A model generated the notes under the pieces. That model had not been told where the DNA came from and made no database searches. It saw only the letters and a program-made list of their open reading frames with translations. A stretch of 64,000 nucleotides of DNA from an uncultured Opitutales bacterium (GTDB taxonomy: Bacteria; Verrucomicrobiota; Verrucomicrobiia; Opitutales; UBA953): NCBI GenBank assembly GCA_934675585.1, contig CAKUQY010000005.1:31222-95221 (forward strand), written 5' to 3'. This document shows, in pieces, positions 33,225-41,894 of this stretch (the stretch's first letter is position 1; each line of letters opens with the position of its first letter). The translations under genes and the position numbers were made by a program.

Positions 33225-34148
33225 TTACTTTGCTTTTAAGGGCATAAATTTTTCAACGATTTCTTTTACTTCTTGCGGGATCGCGTCAATTTCTTCTTGC
33301 GTCGCACAAGGTCCATCAAAAACAACCGCTTCTTCATCAAGTTTTTTAACAATCAAATGACGCTCACTGTTGCGTCCGCAATAAATAATATCATAACCGT
33401 TCCCGAAATAATGACGCGAAAATTCCGTGTGCGTTTCTGCGTTTGACAAATCATTTTCTGCCATTTGGATTTTGAATGTTCTCACGCGTGCTTGTTTTGG
33501 CTCGGGCATGCGTTCCCGCAAACGTTCTGCAAACGCTGAAACCTCGTCACGAAAATCTTTGGTGCGAATGATCAATGCGTCTTTAGTAACGGCAACGCGA
33601 TCGCGCCATTCGCGAATATTATTGCTCAGCGAATATTCTTTGCCGTTGATAATAATGCACACATCATCACGCGTTGGCGATGATGCCACGCGATTATTAG
33701 GCGTTCCCGCCGCGAGAGCACTTTTTTGAATCACTTTTCCAGGACGAATTTCCAAATGCACCGTCGTTTCAATTTTTTTGCCATCGCGCAATAATTCTAT
33801 GGGAATCGTTGCGCCGGGTTCATACATACGCAAAAGCTTAAAAAATTGATGGCAATTAAACAATTTTTGTCCATCAAACGACAACAAAACATCGCCCACT
33901 TCAATGCCCGCGTTAGCAGCCGGCGATTTATCTTGCACAAAAATCACCGACAAGCCAAAATCTAAATCCTCGTGAATGCGATCTTGCAACGCAATTCCTA
34001 CAAAAAGCAACGGCTTGCGAGCCACCACCGCGGGAACAATCACGTTTTCATTTTCTGCGGGAACGCTAATTTTAACTTCTTCAGCGACCGCCGCGACAGC
34101 TGGCAACAACGCCGCAAGCCCCACTGCTAAATAAGATGCTTTTTTCAT
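33225..34148 (-). CDS. Secreted PDZ-domain protein
   Basis: 307 residues: signal peptide 1-22 (ending AVAAVAEE), a short linker, a PDZ domain at about 50-130 (VGIALQDR ... AANAGIEVGDVLLSFDGQ), then about 175 residues with no protease signature. No Ser-His-Asp triad is seen, so it is not a DegP/DegS protease but a binding or regulatory protein in the periplasm. It lies 24 bases downstream of the putative anti-sigma gene, making a sigma - anti-sigma - PDZ operon that recalls envelope stress modules. Confidence 0.75.
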   Translation of the reverse strand: MKKASYLAVGLAALLPAVAAVAEEVKISVPAENENVIVPAVVARKPLLFVGIALQDRIHEDLDFGLSVIFVQDKSPAANAGIEVGDVLLSFDGQKLFNCHQFFKLLRMYEPGATIPIELLRDGKKIETTVHLEIRPGKVIQKSALAAGTPNNRVASSPTRDDVCIIINGKEYSLSNNIREWRDRVAVTKDALIIRTKDFRDEVSAFAERLRERMPEPKQARVRTFKIQMAENDLSNAETHTEFSRHYFGNGYDIIYCGRNSERHLIVKKLDEEAVVFDGPCATQEEIDAIPQEVKEIVEKFMPLKAK

Positions 34149-34172
34149 ATTTTTTGAAGATTGATTGTTAGA

Positions 34173-34724
34173 TTAATAAACCGCAAAAACCACGGGAACG
34201 ATCTCTTCGTGTTTTTCACTCGATACAATTTGTTTTGAAGAATTAGCGTCCTGCCAGCGTTGCGTGTTTGTGTAAACATAACGCGTCGGCAAAACTACCG
34301 TGCCGTCGGCTTGCAAAACCGCCTCCAACGATTCATCAATTTCACTCAACACATTTTCATTGCTGACCAATTGATATTCAGGAGCCAAATCGGGAGCGAT
34401 CGCCTCGTTCCCGCGAAATGATAAAACCCCAGTCGCCGCAACTGCCGCAACTGCCGCCGTTCCCGCCAAAACGCGAGACACTTTTTTAAAATCAAACTTC
34501 GCCGTATTTTTCAAAACCGTTCCCGCAAGCACACGCTTTTCAAAATCTACCGACGGCGCCACGGGAACGCATTTTTCTTTCAACCATGACTCAAACGCGA
34601 CATCTTCACTCAACGCTGCCTCCACACAATCCACAAAATCTGACGACGGCGCTACGGGAACGCCCTTTTCTTGCAAAAGCATTTCAATTTGTTCATCAGT
34701 GATTGTCGATTGTTTTTTCATCAT
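34173..34724 (-). CDS. Putative anti-sigma factor
   Basis: About 183 residues from ATG 34724 (a second ATG follows at once); the open frame reaching further upstream is the shadow of the sigma gene. A cytoplasmic part with two repeats around GVPVAPSSDFVDCVEAAL and CVPVAPSVDFEKRVL, one membrane helix near residue 88-110 (VLAGTAAVAAVAATGVL), and a periplasmic remainder. Assignment rests on position (two bases after an ECF sigma gene) and topology; no ZAS or RseA motif is seen. The duplicated motif may be two sigma-binding units. Confidence 0.6.
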   Translation of the reverse strand: MMKKQSTITDEQIEMLLQEKGVPVAPSSDFVDCVEAALSEDVAFESWLKEKCVPVAPSVDFEKRVLAGTVLKNTAKFDFKKVSRVLAGTAAVAAVAATGVLSFRGNEAIAPDLAPEYQLVSNENVLSEIDESLEAVLQADGTVVLPTRYVYTNTQRWQDANSSKQIVSSEKHEEIVPVVFAVY

Positions 34725-34726
34725 AA

Positions 34727-35257
34727 TTAAACTAATTTTTCTAAATCTTTTTTTAACGCGCCAAGCGCATAACGATAACGAGAAGTAACTGTGTTTAAAG
34801 GAATCGAAAGCGCCTCCGCAATCTCTGCAAATTTTAAATTGCCCCAAATCTTCATCACGACAACCTCGCGCTGTTCTTCTGGCAACTGCTTTAACGCTTT
34901 TTCAATGAGCTCCGTTTGCGCCGAATCTTTATGCTCAAACCATTCAACCTGCTCGGTGTTTTCATAAGCCAATTGCTCACGAGCAATACGACGCTGGCGG
35001 GAACGCCCCATGTCAATCGCCGCACGACGAATCGAAGTCAAAATTAACGCGTCAGGGCTACCACCAAGATGACGCTGATTCTTCCAATAACGCACAAATG
35101 CTTCTTGCAAAACATCTTCTGCATCTGCCATCGAATTCGTCCATTGACGCGCACACAACAACATCCGACGACCATTGGCTGCCATCCACGCCCGCCAATC
35201 AGCTTCGCTTTGGGGAGCAAAGCCAACGGTATTTGACGCTGACAAATCTTCATTCAT
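34727..35257 (-). CDS. ECF-type RNA polymerase sigma factor
   Basis: 176 residues with regions 2 and 4 only. Region 2 includes ADAEDVLQEAFVRYWKN and region 4 includes LPEEQREVVVMKIWGNLKFAEIAEALSIPLNTVTSRYRYALGAL with the DNA-binding helix. It directs RNA polymerase to a small regulon, presumably released by the membrane protein encoded just downstream. An AAC-N15-CGT pattern upstream could be an autoregulated promoter. Confidence 0.88.
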   Translation of the reverse strand: MNEDLSASNTVGFAPQSEADWRAWMAANGRRMLLCARQWTNSMADAEDVLQEAFVRYWKNQRHLGGSPDALILTSIRRAAIDMGRSRQRRIAREQLAYENTEQVEWFEHKDSAQTELIEKALKQLPEEQREVVVMKIWGNLKFAEIAEALSIPLNTVTSRYRYALGALKKDLEKLV

Positions 35258-35297
35258 CTTTAATAATTAAGCGCAACACAAAAACATTTTTGTCTAA

Positions 35298-35318
35298 ACG
35301 CAAATCTCAATCGGGGTT
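35298..35318 (-). promoter_or_regulatory. Possible ECF-type promoter of sigma operon
   Basis: On the minus strand AAC (35318-35316) and CGT (35300-35298) are 15 bases apart, the layout of many ECF promoters. It lies about 40 bases before the sigma gene. Short motifs, so chance is not excluded. Confidence 0.3.
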
Positions 35319-35582
35319 AGTAAAAATTTAAACTAAAAACATTCTCAAACACCAACCCCAAAATGTCAATAAAATACAACTCGCGGGAACGGGAAAACGA
35401 CTTTTTTCGACTACGAATAAACGCTAATTTACGCGAATTATTTTTTAGGGCGGGAACACGAGAACGGAAAAATGAAGCACCGCTGGCAGATTAGGATAAA
35501 ATAAGTTTTAGTGAGAAATAAAAAATCGGCGAAATCCGCGAAATCTGCGAGAGAAATAACTTTCCAATTCCCGCGTTCCCAT
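35319..35582. other. Intergenic word-like repeat region
   Basis: No gene. 35405-35450 carries an inverted form of the TTCGTAGT...ATTCGCG phrase; 35523-35560 consists of GCGAAATCCGCGAAATCTGCGA words of about 10 bases, like 23226 and 37124. Confidence 0.6.
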
Positions 35583-35708
35583 AGAAAAAAATCTCGCCCG
35601 AAGGACAAAGGTTCCGAAGTTTCGGCGGTTTAAGCCGCCAAACAAAATCTTTAAATTCTTTAACGAGCGAAGCAAGTAGGTGCTCTTGATTTCTTTTTTT
35701 TGTTCCCG
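35583..35708 (+). repeat. Dispersed repeat B, copy 3
   Basis: Full copy of repeat B (see 12726), slightly shorter in the middle; followed to 35780 by the ATTCG...TTCGTAGTCG phrase and a short AT-poor spacer without gene. Confidence 0.85.
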
Positions 35709-35830
35709 TTCCCACGCCCCTAAAAAAATAATTCGTTCTAGTCCGCTCAGTTCGTAGTCGAAAAAAATCGTCCCTAAACCCGCGAACGTTAGTGAGCGAG
35801 CGTAAGCTACTCGCAATCGGTGTTAAAAAA

Positions 35831-35858
35831 CGTTCCCGCGAGCAAGCCCACGGGAACG
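35831..35858 (-). terminator. Terminator after PEP-CTERM gene
   Basis: CGTTCCCG (35831-35838) and CGGGAACG (35851-35858) with a 12-base loop; minus side continues TTTTTTAACA. Ends the gene at 35881-36621. Confidence 0.8.
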
Positions 35859-35880
35859 ACAAAACAATATGAAAAAAATC

Positions 35881-36621
35881 TTATTTGCGGGAACGGCGAC
35901 GGCGCGCGCCAACCAACGCCAACGCACCCAAACCCGCCAACAAGCCAAAGGAAGATGGTTCTGGAATCGCCGAACCATAAGCCAACTTAATGTTCGAGAA
36001 TTTTTCGTTTCCACTGTTGGTCCAAAGACGAGATGTATTAGTTCCTCCGTCTTTTAAAAATGCCAAATTTTGCTGGTTTTTCTCAACTTCAAACTCTACT
36101 TTTTGCGAAGTAGCATTGTTAGCACCATGTATTGAAAGAACAAACTTACCCGCTTTTGATTTGCTTGTAGCCGTAGTATCGTCATACTTCAAAAATGTCA
36201 ACATCACGTTTTGACCAGTTGTAAAGGTTATTGCAGAGCCTAATAACGATGGTGAACCACTAGACACTTTTCCATTGTAAAGTCCAATTGTCGATGTTCC
36301 TGAATTAGAAAAATCCAAGCCAAGCACAAGACCATGCGCACCACCATTATAACTATTTGTTGAAAAAACATCCTTTTTGCCAGATGAACTAGTTGTCGTC
36401 AACGTGAACAAAAGCGACCAGCTTGCTGTCAAATTGCCTTGGTCTTCGGACCAATTAAATCCCGAGTTGCCTGTTGCCAAACTGCCGCCCGAAGGAGATG
36501 TGAGGGTCAATTGATTCCAGGTAAGACCACTGAAGTTATCACCTGGTTTTAAGGCTGTCTCTGCGTTAGCAGCAATTGCACCTGCAGCGATGAGCGCTGT
36601 AATTGTAATGAGATTTTTCAT
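35881..36621 (-). CDS. PEP-CTERM protein, copy 1 of duplicated pair
   Basis: 246 residues: signal peptide 1-20 (KNLITITALIAAGAIAANA), a Ser/Thr/Gly-rich beta-strand domain (with WSLLFTL, GLVLGLDFS, TIGLYNGKVSSGS, KAGKFVLS) and the tail IPEPSSFGLLAGLGALALVGA plus Arg. The domain resembles a concanavalin-like or PEP-CTERM-associated fold; no catalytic motif is seen. It is strongly similar over its full length to the gene at 63265-63990, with differences mainly in the first 80 residues and two short indels. Like that gene it has a T-tract promoter and no Shine-Dalgarno. Confidence 0.85.
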   Translation of the reverse strand: MKNLITITALIAAGAIAANAETALKPGDNFSGLTWNQLTLTSPSGGSLATGNSGFNWSEDQGNLTASWSLLFTLTTTSSSGKKDVFSTNSYNGGAHGLVLGLDFSNSGTSTIGLYNGKVSSGSPSLLGSAITFTTGQNVMLTFLKYDDTTATSKSKAGKFVLSIHGANNATSQKVEFEVEKNQQNLAFLKDGGTNTSRLWTNSGNEKFSNIKLAYGSAIPEPSSFGLLAGLGALALVGARRRRSRK

Positions 36622-36658
36622 ATATTTTATAATTTTTTTGTTTAAGATTTAAGATTTC

Positions 36659-36680
36659 GTTTGAAGACCATCTTTCAAAC
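36659..36680 (-). promoter_or_regulatory. 5' leader hairpin of PEP-CTERM gene
   Basis: GTTTGAA/TTCAAAC stem (with adjacent A/T pairing) and a loop different from the copy at 12600. The intervening leader, TTTAAGATTT and the ATTATAAAATAT before the ATG, is otherwise the same. Confidence 0.55.
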
Positions 36681-36687
36681 TTGAAAT

Positions 36688-36715
36688 ATTCTAAATTCAA
36701 AAAAAAAAAACGCAA
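36688..36715 (-). promoter_or_regulatory. T-tract promoter of PEP-CTERM gene
   Basis: TTGCGT (36715-36710), 16-base spacer of eleven T plus GAATT, TAGAAT (36693-36688). The leader would be about 60 bases. Confidence 0.6.
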
Positions 36716-36764
36716 GCACAAAATTTAATTTTTTTATTTTCTCAATTCAAAAAGCAAAAAAACC

Positions 36765-36826
36765 TCTTCGTTTTCTTTAGCGAGCAAACGCGAGCAGGTG
36801 CTCTTAAATTCTTTTTTCGTTCCCGT
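36765..36826 (+). repeat. Dispersed repeat B, partial copy
   Basis: Contains only the second half of repeat B (TTCTTTAGCGAG, GCGAGCAGGTGCTCTT, T run). Immediately after, 36832-36900, comes the GCCTTAGCAACGCG plus CTTCGTGCCTTCGTG phrase also seen at 12880. Confidence 0.75.
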
Positions 36827-36974
36827 TCCTGCACGTCTGCGTTGCCTTAGCAACGCGCCCAAAAAATCTTCGTGCCTTCGTGTCTTCGTGTGAGAAATTT
36901 CCCGTTCCCGCGCCCACCAACAAAAATTCTTAGTTTCCTTTAATTTTCCCGTAGTTGCCTTAGATGGAAAATTT

Positions 36975-37124
36975 GCGTTCCCGTGTTCTGTCGCGCTTTC
37001 AGCGCTGGTGGATTTTATTCTTTTACCCAGGGCTTGCGCTCTGGCTAATTCTGTTGCGCCGTTGGCGCTTTGAGTTTGCGAGAAAAAATAACAAAAATGG
37101 AGCGGCAAGATGCCGCTCCTCCCA
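36975..37124 (+). repeat. Dispersed repeat C, copy 2
   Basis: Second full copy of repeat C (see 17445), differing by only a few bases, some of which (CTCTGGCT for CCCTGGGCT) break the middle hairpin. Followed to 37165 by ATCTGCGCAATCCGCGAGATC words. Confidence 0.85.
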
Positions 37125-37188
37125 TAAAATCTGCGCAATCCGCGAGATCTGCGCGAGAAATAAAACCCGCGCTCCCACGTTCCCGCGA

Positions 37189-37326
37189 AGTTTTTTAGTT
37201 CACTCCCTTCGGGACTGGTGTTATTTTTGTTTTACCCCCACACGCTCGCGTTTCCGCGAGCTTTTGTGGGGGTTAGCCATCGCGGAAACGCGTTCCCGCA
37301 ATTTCAGTGCCTTCGGCACAGCAAGG
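37189..37326 (+). repeat. Dispersed repeat A, copy 3 (short form)
   Basis: Same outer parts as copy 2 but the interior between ACCCCCACACGC and GCTTTTGTGGGGG is only TCGCGTTTCCGCGA, so the AT-rich and six-mer segments are absent. The small ACCCCCAC/GTGGGGGT hairpin is thus tight. Ends in GTGCCTTCGGCAC. Confidence 0.85.
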
Positions 37327-37432
37327 AAATTTAAAAGTTAAGAGTTGAAAGTTAAAATCTTAAAAATCCTAAAATCTGTGGATAAAAATTCTCGTTCCCG
37401 CAAGAATGCAATCTTTGAAAATTTTAATCAAA

Positions 37433-37496
37433 ACTCTGCGCCTTTGCGCCTCGGCGTTATTTTTTTATTAAACGCAGAGGCGCAAAGACGCAGAGT
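37433..37496. repeat. 26-bp inverted repeat of GCGCC/TTTGCG words
   Basis: Arms 37433-37458 and 37471-37496 match at 24 of 26 positions across a T-rich loop of 12. Each arm is itself built of CTCTGCG, CTTTGCGCC words. Hairpin with no gene nearby to terminate except possibly the permease gene end at 37691 (on the other side). Confidence 0.75.
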
Positions 37497-37584
37497 AAAA
37501 AATAAACAAAAAGCGTTCCCACTCCCAAAAAAATAATTCGTTTTAATCCGCGTCAGTTCGTAGTCGAAAAAAAATCCCGTTCCC

Positions 37585-37658
37585 GCGCCGCCTTCGGGCT
37601 CTCATGGCGAAGTTGAAAATGGTTCCATCTCGCGTTGCTCGGTACCGCCTTCTTGAAA
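37585..37658 (+). repeat. Dispersed repeat E, copy 2
   Basis: Matches 17370-17440; the last 38 bases are identical but for one. It is followed by ATTCGTAAAATTCGTTTAATTCG words up to the permease stop. Confidence 0.7.
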
Positions 37659-37690
37659 TTCGTAAAATTCGTTTAATTCGGTGATAAAAA

Positions 37691-38809
37691 TTAAATCCCG
37701 TTCCCGTGGCGCAAATAATTTTTCTTAAGTAAACGCCAGAACACGACAAAAAATGCGGTCAGCGGCACGGCGAGCACCATTCCCAAAATGCCGTTTAATG
37801 CGATTGCCCAGAAGAACAACGAAAGCAAAACGACCATCGGATGCAAGCCCGTGTAGCGATTCATAATTTTTGGTGTTAAGAAATATGCCTCGACAAATTG
37901 CGCGATGCAAAATACGACAAAAACCCAAAAGAGCAAGCTGATCCCGCCCGTAAAAAATGCTAACGGGAACACAAAACAAAGTCCCACCACCGTGCCAAAA
38001 TACGGAATCATGTTGAGATAACCCAGCCCAAAACCCAGCAAGAGCGCGCTGGGCAAACCGCTGATTAAAAAACCGCCCGCCAAAATCGCGCCGTAGCAAG
38101 TAACGACCATAAATTGTCCACGAAAATACGCGACAATAATATCGCGAAATTGCTCTAATAAATATTTGCAATCATCGGCAATTTTTTGTGGCAAAATGGA
38201 ATAAGATTCGGTGGTCAATTTGCCGATAAAATCGTGTTCTTCGCTCAACAAATAGTAAAAATAAATAGGGATGAGCGCGAATGCGGCGACCGCAGAAAAT
38301 ACGCTTTCGGCGTTGCTGATCAAAGTATTAATTTTGGGGAATGCGTTTTCGAGGGTTTCTTTTGCGAGCACGCCCAAATCGCCTTCTTTAAAATATTGTG
38401 ACAAGCCGCCTTCGCTCAAAAGGTCGTTTAGCCAATCGGCAAATTCGGGATATTTTGCGAGCGCGCCGGTCCAAATCGCGGGAAGCGATTGTGCGAAATC
38501 GTAAAATTGCACCAACGCGCGCGGGATCACCAAAAATAAAACTAACGACAACAAAGTCAGCACAATCAACAAAAGCGTTCCCGCCGAAAGCGCTGGCGAA
38601 AATTTACAGCGTTTTACCAAAAATCCGGAAATTGGCTGCACGAGCAACGCCAAAATCATTGCGATGAATAGCGGCCAAACGACGTAAGCAAATGTCGATA
38701 AAAATTTACCGCACAAAACAATCAAACACACCAATAAAACAAACAATAACGTGAGCGCCGCGCCTGTCGCCGCCCACGAAATGATGCGTTTTTGTAATGG
38801 AGAAAACAT
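37691..38809 (-). CDS. AI-2E family transporter (PerM/YhhT-like)
   Basis: 372-residue membrane protein with about seven to eight helices. N-terminal pair of helices, a soluble segment (about 120-200), then ALIPIYFYYLLSEEHDF, the conserved GLGYLNMIPYFGTVVG and FVEAYFLTPKIMNRYTGLHPMVVLLSLF, diagnostic of the AI-2E/PerM family. Such proteins have been linked to autoinducer-2, sodium-proton exchange or peptide efflux; the substrate is not predictable. The end (RHGNGI) runs through a CGGGAACG motif. It lies about 80 bases after lysC. Confidence 0.85.
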   Translation of the reverse strand: MFSPLQKRIISWAATGAALTLLFVLLVCLIVLCGKFLSTFAYVVWPLFIAMILALLVQPISGFLVKRCKFSPALSAGTLLLIVLTLLSLVLFLVIPRALVQFYDFAQSLPAIWTGALAKYPEFADWLNDLLSEGGLSQYFKEGDLGVLAKETLENAFPKINTLISNAESVFSAVAAFALIPIYFYYLLSEEHDFIGKLTTESYSILPQKIADDCKYLLEQFRDIIVAYFRGQFMVVTCYGAILAGGFLISGLPSALLLGFGLGYLNMIPYFGTVVGLCFVFPLAFFTGGISLLFWVFVVFCIAQFVEAYFLTPKIMNRYTGLHPMVVLLSLFFWAIALNGILGMVLAVPLTAFFVVFWRLLKKNYLRHGNGI

Positions 38810-38892
38810 TTTGAGAATTGCTGTTTTTTACGGGAACGCGAATTTGCTCGCGGGCGCGCATTTATTTTGCACGCCCACGCATAGTTTTTTTG

Positions 38893-40143
38893 CTATTTTT
38901 TTACGCCGCCAACTTCGACAGCGTCTGCGCCATCAAGTCCAAATGCTGTGTGAACCGCGCGCACCGCATCGTCAGCTTTTGCGGGATCGATACCGACTGA
39001 AATTTTGATTTCAGAAGTCGTCACCAATTCGCTGTTTGCGCCCACGGATGCGAGCGCTTTAAAGAGCGTTCCCGCGACACCTGGGTGCGAAGTGATACCA
39101 ACGCCAACGATTGAAAGTTTTGCGATTTCACCCGCAGAACGGAACGTTCCCGCGCCGAGTTTTTTGAACAATTCGGTGAGCACTTTTTCAGTGCAATCAA
39201 TTTGTGCGGTATTCACAGAGAATGTCAAGCTTGCGGTGCCGTCTTCGCGTTTAACGTTTTTGACAATCATATCCACCGAAATTGAAGCATCGCCCAACAC
39301 GTCGAAAACGGTTGCGATTGTTTCTGGGTTATCTGGCAAATCTCCGAGCGTGATACGCGTTTGCGTGCGGTCGAGAGCGACGCCTGCGACGAGAGCGTCT
39401 TCCATTGTTTTTTCAATACTTTTCACAATTGTTCCTGGTTTATCGTTAAAAGATGAGCGCACCTCGAACGGCACGCCGTATTTTTCTGCAAATTCAACTG
39501 AACGCGATTGCATCACTTTTGAACCCGAAGATGCCAATTCGAGCATTTCTTCGTAGCAAAGCGTTTGCAATTTTTGTGCGTGCAAAACGATGCGCGGGTC
39601 GGCAGTGTAAACGCCTTCGACATCGGTATAAATTTGGCAAAGATCTGCTTTAATTGCAGCCGCGAGTGCGATCGCCGTCAAGTCTGAACCACCGCGGCCA
39701 AGCGTTGTAATTTCGCCCATCGAAGATTGACCTTGAAAGCCCGCGACGATAACCACTTTGCCTTCGTCCAAGCGTTCCCGCAAATCGCCGCCTGTCAATT
39801 TGGCAATGCGCGCACGCATGTGAAAACAGTCGGTCAAAATGCCAGCTTGCGCGCCCGTGCGCGACACCGCGGGAACGCCAATTGCATGCAACGCCATCGC
39901 CGTCAAAGCAATCGTTTCTTGCTCGCCTGTCGCCAGCATCATATCCATTTCGCGCTCGTTCGGCGAAGGGTTAATCGCTTTGGCACGCGCAATCAAATCG
40001 TTTGTAACACCACTGCGTGCAGAAACAACAACGACAACTTTGTCGCCACGTTTCCAATAAGTTTTAATCTTGGCCGCAACATTTTTAATGCGGTCAACGT
40101 TTCCAACGGAAGTGCCTCCGTACTTTTGGACAATGATAGCCAT
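38893..40143 (-). CDS. lysC: Aspartate kinase
   Basis: Phosphorylates aspartate at the head of the lysine, threonine and methionine pathways. 416 residues: kinase domain with IIVQKYGGTSVGN at 3-15, GFQGQSSMGEITTLGRGGSD and VYTADPRIV, followed by two ACT domains (about 265-416) that mediate feedback inhibition. VKKV at the end is normal. The gap to the HIT gene is 55 bases, too short for a lysine riboswitch. Confidence 0.94.
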   Translation of the reverse strand: MAIIVQKYGGTSVGNVDRIKNVAAKIKTYWKRGDKVVVVVSARSGVTNDLIARAKAINPSPNEREMDMMLATGEQETIALTAMALHAIGVPAVSRTGAQAGILTDCFHMRARIAKLTGGDLRERLDEGKVVIVAGFQGQSSMGEITTLGRGGSDLTAIALAAAIKADLCQIYTDVEGVYTADPRIVLHAQKLQTLCYEEMLELASSGSKVMQSRSVEFAEKYGVPFEVRSSFNDKPGTIVKSIEKTMEDALVAGVALDRTQTRITLGDLPDNPETIATVFDVLGDASISVDMIVKNVKREDGTASLTFSVNTAQIDCTEKVLTELFKKLGAGTFRSAGEIAKLSIVGVGITSHPGVAGTLFKALASVGANSELVTTSEIKISVGIDPAKADDAVRAVHTAFGLDGADAVEVGGVKK

Positions 40144-40198
40144 AATTCTAATCTATATTAAACTGACGGATGTGTTCCCGCAACGATAAAGCGCGAAT

Positions 40199-40885
40199 TT
40201 AACCGTTCGGGAGCGTTCCGTTGCAATTAGGAAAATCACTACAACTCCAAAAACTTTTACCCGCATTGCGTCCGCGTTTTGCCGTGCGCAAAATCATTGG
40301 GCAAGCGCATTTCGGGCACGCGGGAACGTCCGCTGGTGTCGCGGGAACGCTTTTTTGCGGGAACGCTTTTTGCTTTTTTTGTTCCAACTTTTTTGCGTGT
40401 GGCGGCGTATTTTTTTTCAACGCTTCCCAAAGTTCGTCTAACGACGACGACAAACAGCGCGTGTCGTTGATGACGGGCATAAAATTATTGTCGCCGTCCC
40501 AACGCGGCACCACGTGGCAATGCAAATGTTTTGGAATGCCCGCTCCCGCCGCCGAGCCAATGTTAAAGCCGACATTAAAGCCGTGCGGATGTAATGTTTT
40601 TGCCAAAATATCTTGGGCGAGCACGATTGTTTCCATCAATTCGGCGCGTTCTTCGGCCGACAAATCGGTGAGCGTTGGCACTGCGCGGTATGGAATCACC
40701 ATCACATGACCCGCGTTGTACGGGAACGCGTTCATTACAATGTAGCAAGTTTTGCCACGATAAATTAAATGATATTTTTTTTCGTCGCTTTGTTTTGGAA
40801 TTTCAGCAAACGGGTCGTCCCATTTTGGACCGTCCTGTTTTGCCGAGACATAAGCCATGCGCCAAAAAGGATAAAGCATTTTCAT
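40199..40885 (-). CDS. HIT-family protein fused to zinc ribbon
   Basis: 228 residues. Residues 38-150 form a HIT nucleotide hydrolase/transferase domain with the His triad H120-x-H122-x-H124 in KHLHCHVVPRW; by sequence it resembles bacterial AP4A phosphorylase-type HIT proteins. After a Lys/Pro/Ala-rich linker with two CGGGAACG-coded bits comes a topoisomerase-C-terminal-like zinc ribbon: C190-P-K-C193 ... C215-x5-C221. A DNA or RNA-binding zinc ribbon on a HIT enzyme is uncommon. It starts ten bases after ribF and lies before lysC. Confidence 0.83.
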   Translation of the reverse strand: MKMLYPFWRMAYVSAKQDGPKWDDPFAEIPKQSDEKKYHLIYRGKTCYIVMNAFPYNAGHVMVIPYRAVPTLTDLSAEERAELMETIVLAQDILAKTLHPHGFNVGFNIGSAAGAGIPKHLHCHVVPRWDGDNNFMPVINDTRCLSSSLDELWEALKKNTPPHAKKLEQKKQKAFPQKSVPATPADVPACPKCACPMILRTAKRGRNAGKSFWSCSDFPNCNGTLPNG

Positions 40886-40895
40886 AATTAAAAAA

Positions 40896-41849
40896 TTAAA
40901 GTTTTGTAAGAGCCAGTGCTTTGTCTTGCTCGAGTTGTTGTTTTAAATCATTGAGCGACGCGAATTTGCGTTCCCGCCGCAAAAATACAATCAATTCCAC
41001 GCGAATATTTGCGCCCGTGGTTGGCACTCGCGTTCCCGCGGGAACGAGCAAATTAGTTTCGAGCAGCGGCGCGTTGTCGTTCAAATCGCCAATCGTTGGG
41101 CGCACGCCATAATTTGCCAAACCATCAAAATACGTTCCCGTGTCCAAATCGACCAAGCGCACCGCGTACGCACCAAACGGCACGCGCGTTTCATAACGCC
41201 ATTCGACATTAAGCGTTGGGAAACCGATGGTTCTGCCGAGTTGATTTCCGCCGATAACCGTTCCCGTCATAAAATAATTTGTTCCGAGCATCGCATTGGC
41301 GTCTTCGAGCATTCCCGCGGCGAGTGCTGTGCGAATGCGCGTTGAGGAAATCGTTTTATTTTTCCATTTTACCGCGTCAATTGCGTGAGCTTTAATGCCT
41401 TCGCTTTTTGCAAAAATGGGCAAAGTTTTTGCGTTCCCGCCGCGTTGTGAGCCAAAACAAAAATTTTCGCCGCAATAAACATCGCTAAGCGCGGGAACGT
41501 GTTTTTTTAAAAATGATAAAAATTCAACGGCGGGAACGCTTGCAAATGCGCGTGTGAATGGTTCGCAAATGGTCGCATCCAAGCCGCAATCTTTAAAAAG
41601 TTGAAATCGTTGCGCCAGCGGATAAATCAATTTAACCGTTCCCGCGCCTTCAAAAAAAACTTGCGGGTGCGGGTCAAATGTTAGCGCGATAGCCACGCCG
41701 CCCGATTGGCGCGCTCCCGCAATTGCCGCATCAAAAATCGCGCGATGTCCCAAATGCGCGCCATCAAAAACGCCCATTGCCAAATGCACCGGCGCGCCCT
41801 TTTGCGGGAACGCCGATGCAAAATTTGCCAATGTAAAATGGTCTGTCAT
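40896..41849 (-). CDS. ribF: Riboflavin kinase / FAD synthetase
   Basis: Bifunctional enzyme turning riboflavin to FMN and FAD. 317 residues: the nucleotidyltransferase half has GVFDGAHLGHRAIF near 27-40 and ISSTRIRTAL, and the kinase half has GRTIGFPTLNVEW and ANYGVRPTIGD with the ATP-binding sequence. Normal length. First gene of the minus-strand run ribF-HIT-lysC. Confidence 0.94.
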   Translation of the reverse strand: MTDHFTLANFASAFPQKGAPVHLAMGVFDGAHLGHRAIFDAAIAGARQSGGVAIALTFDPHPQVFFEGAGTVKLIYPLAQRFQLFKDCGLDATICEPFTRAFASVPAVEFLSFLKKHVPALSDVYCGENFCFGSQRGGNAKTLPIFAKSEGIKAHAIDAVKWKNKTISSTRIRTALAAGMLEDANAMLGTNYFMTGTVIGGNQLGRTIGFPTLNVEWRYETRVPFGAYAVRLVDLDTGTYFDGLANYGVRPTIGDLNDNAPLLETNLLVPAGTRVPTTGANIRVELIVFLRRERKFASLNDLKQQLEQDKALALTKL

Positions 41850-41856
41850 TTCTAAA

Positions 41857-41893
41857 TAACTGCTGCCGACATTTTGCCGGCACGCAGTTTTTT
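41857..41893 (-). terminator. Probable terminator of the autotransporter gene
   Basis: On minus CTGCGTGCCG and CGGCAGCAG form an imperfect stem around a 9-base loop, immediately after the autotransporter stop, followed by TTATTTAG. Unusually, it is not built of the CGGGAACG motif. Confidence 0.5.
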
Positions 41894-41894
41894 A

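Noticed and set aside
38810..38892. Terminator after lysC (GCGTGGGCGTGC hairpin)
   Set aside because: A GC-rich inverted repeat exists but without a T run and the downstream gene follows closely; too weak to list.
40144..40198. Lysine riboswitch before lysC
   Set aside because: Only 55 bases separate lysC from the upstream gene, far too short for the known aptamer of about 170 bases.
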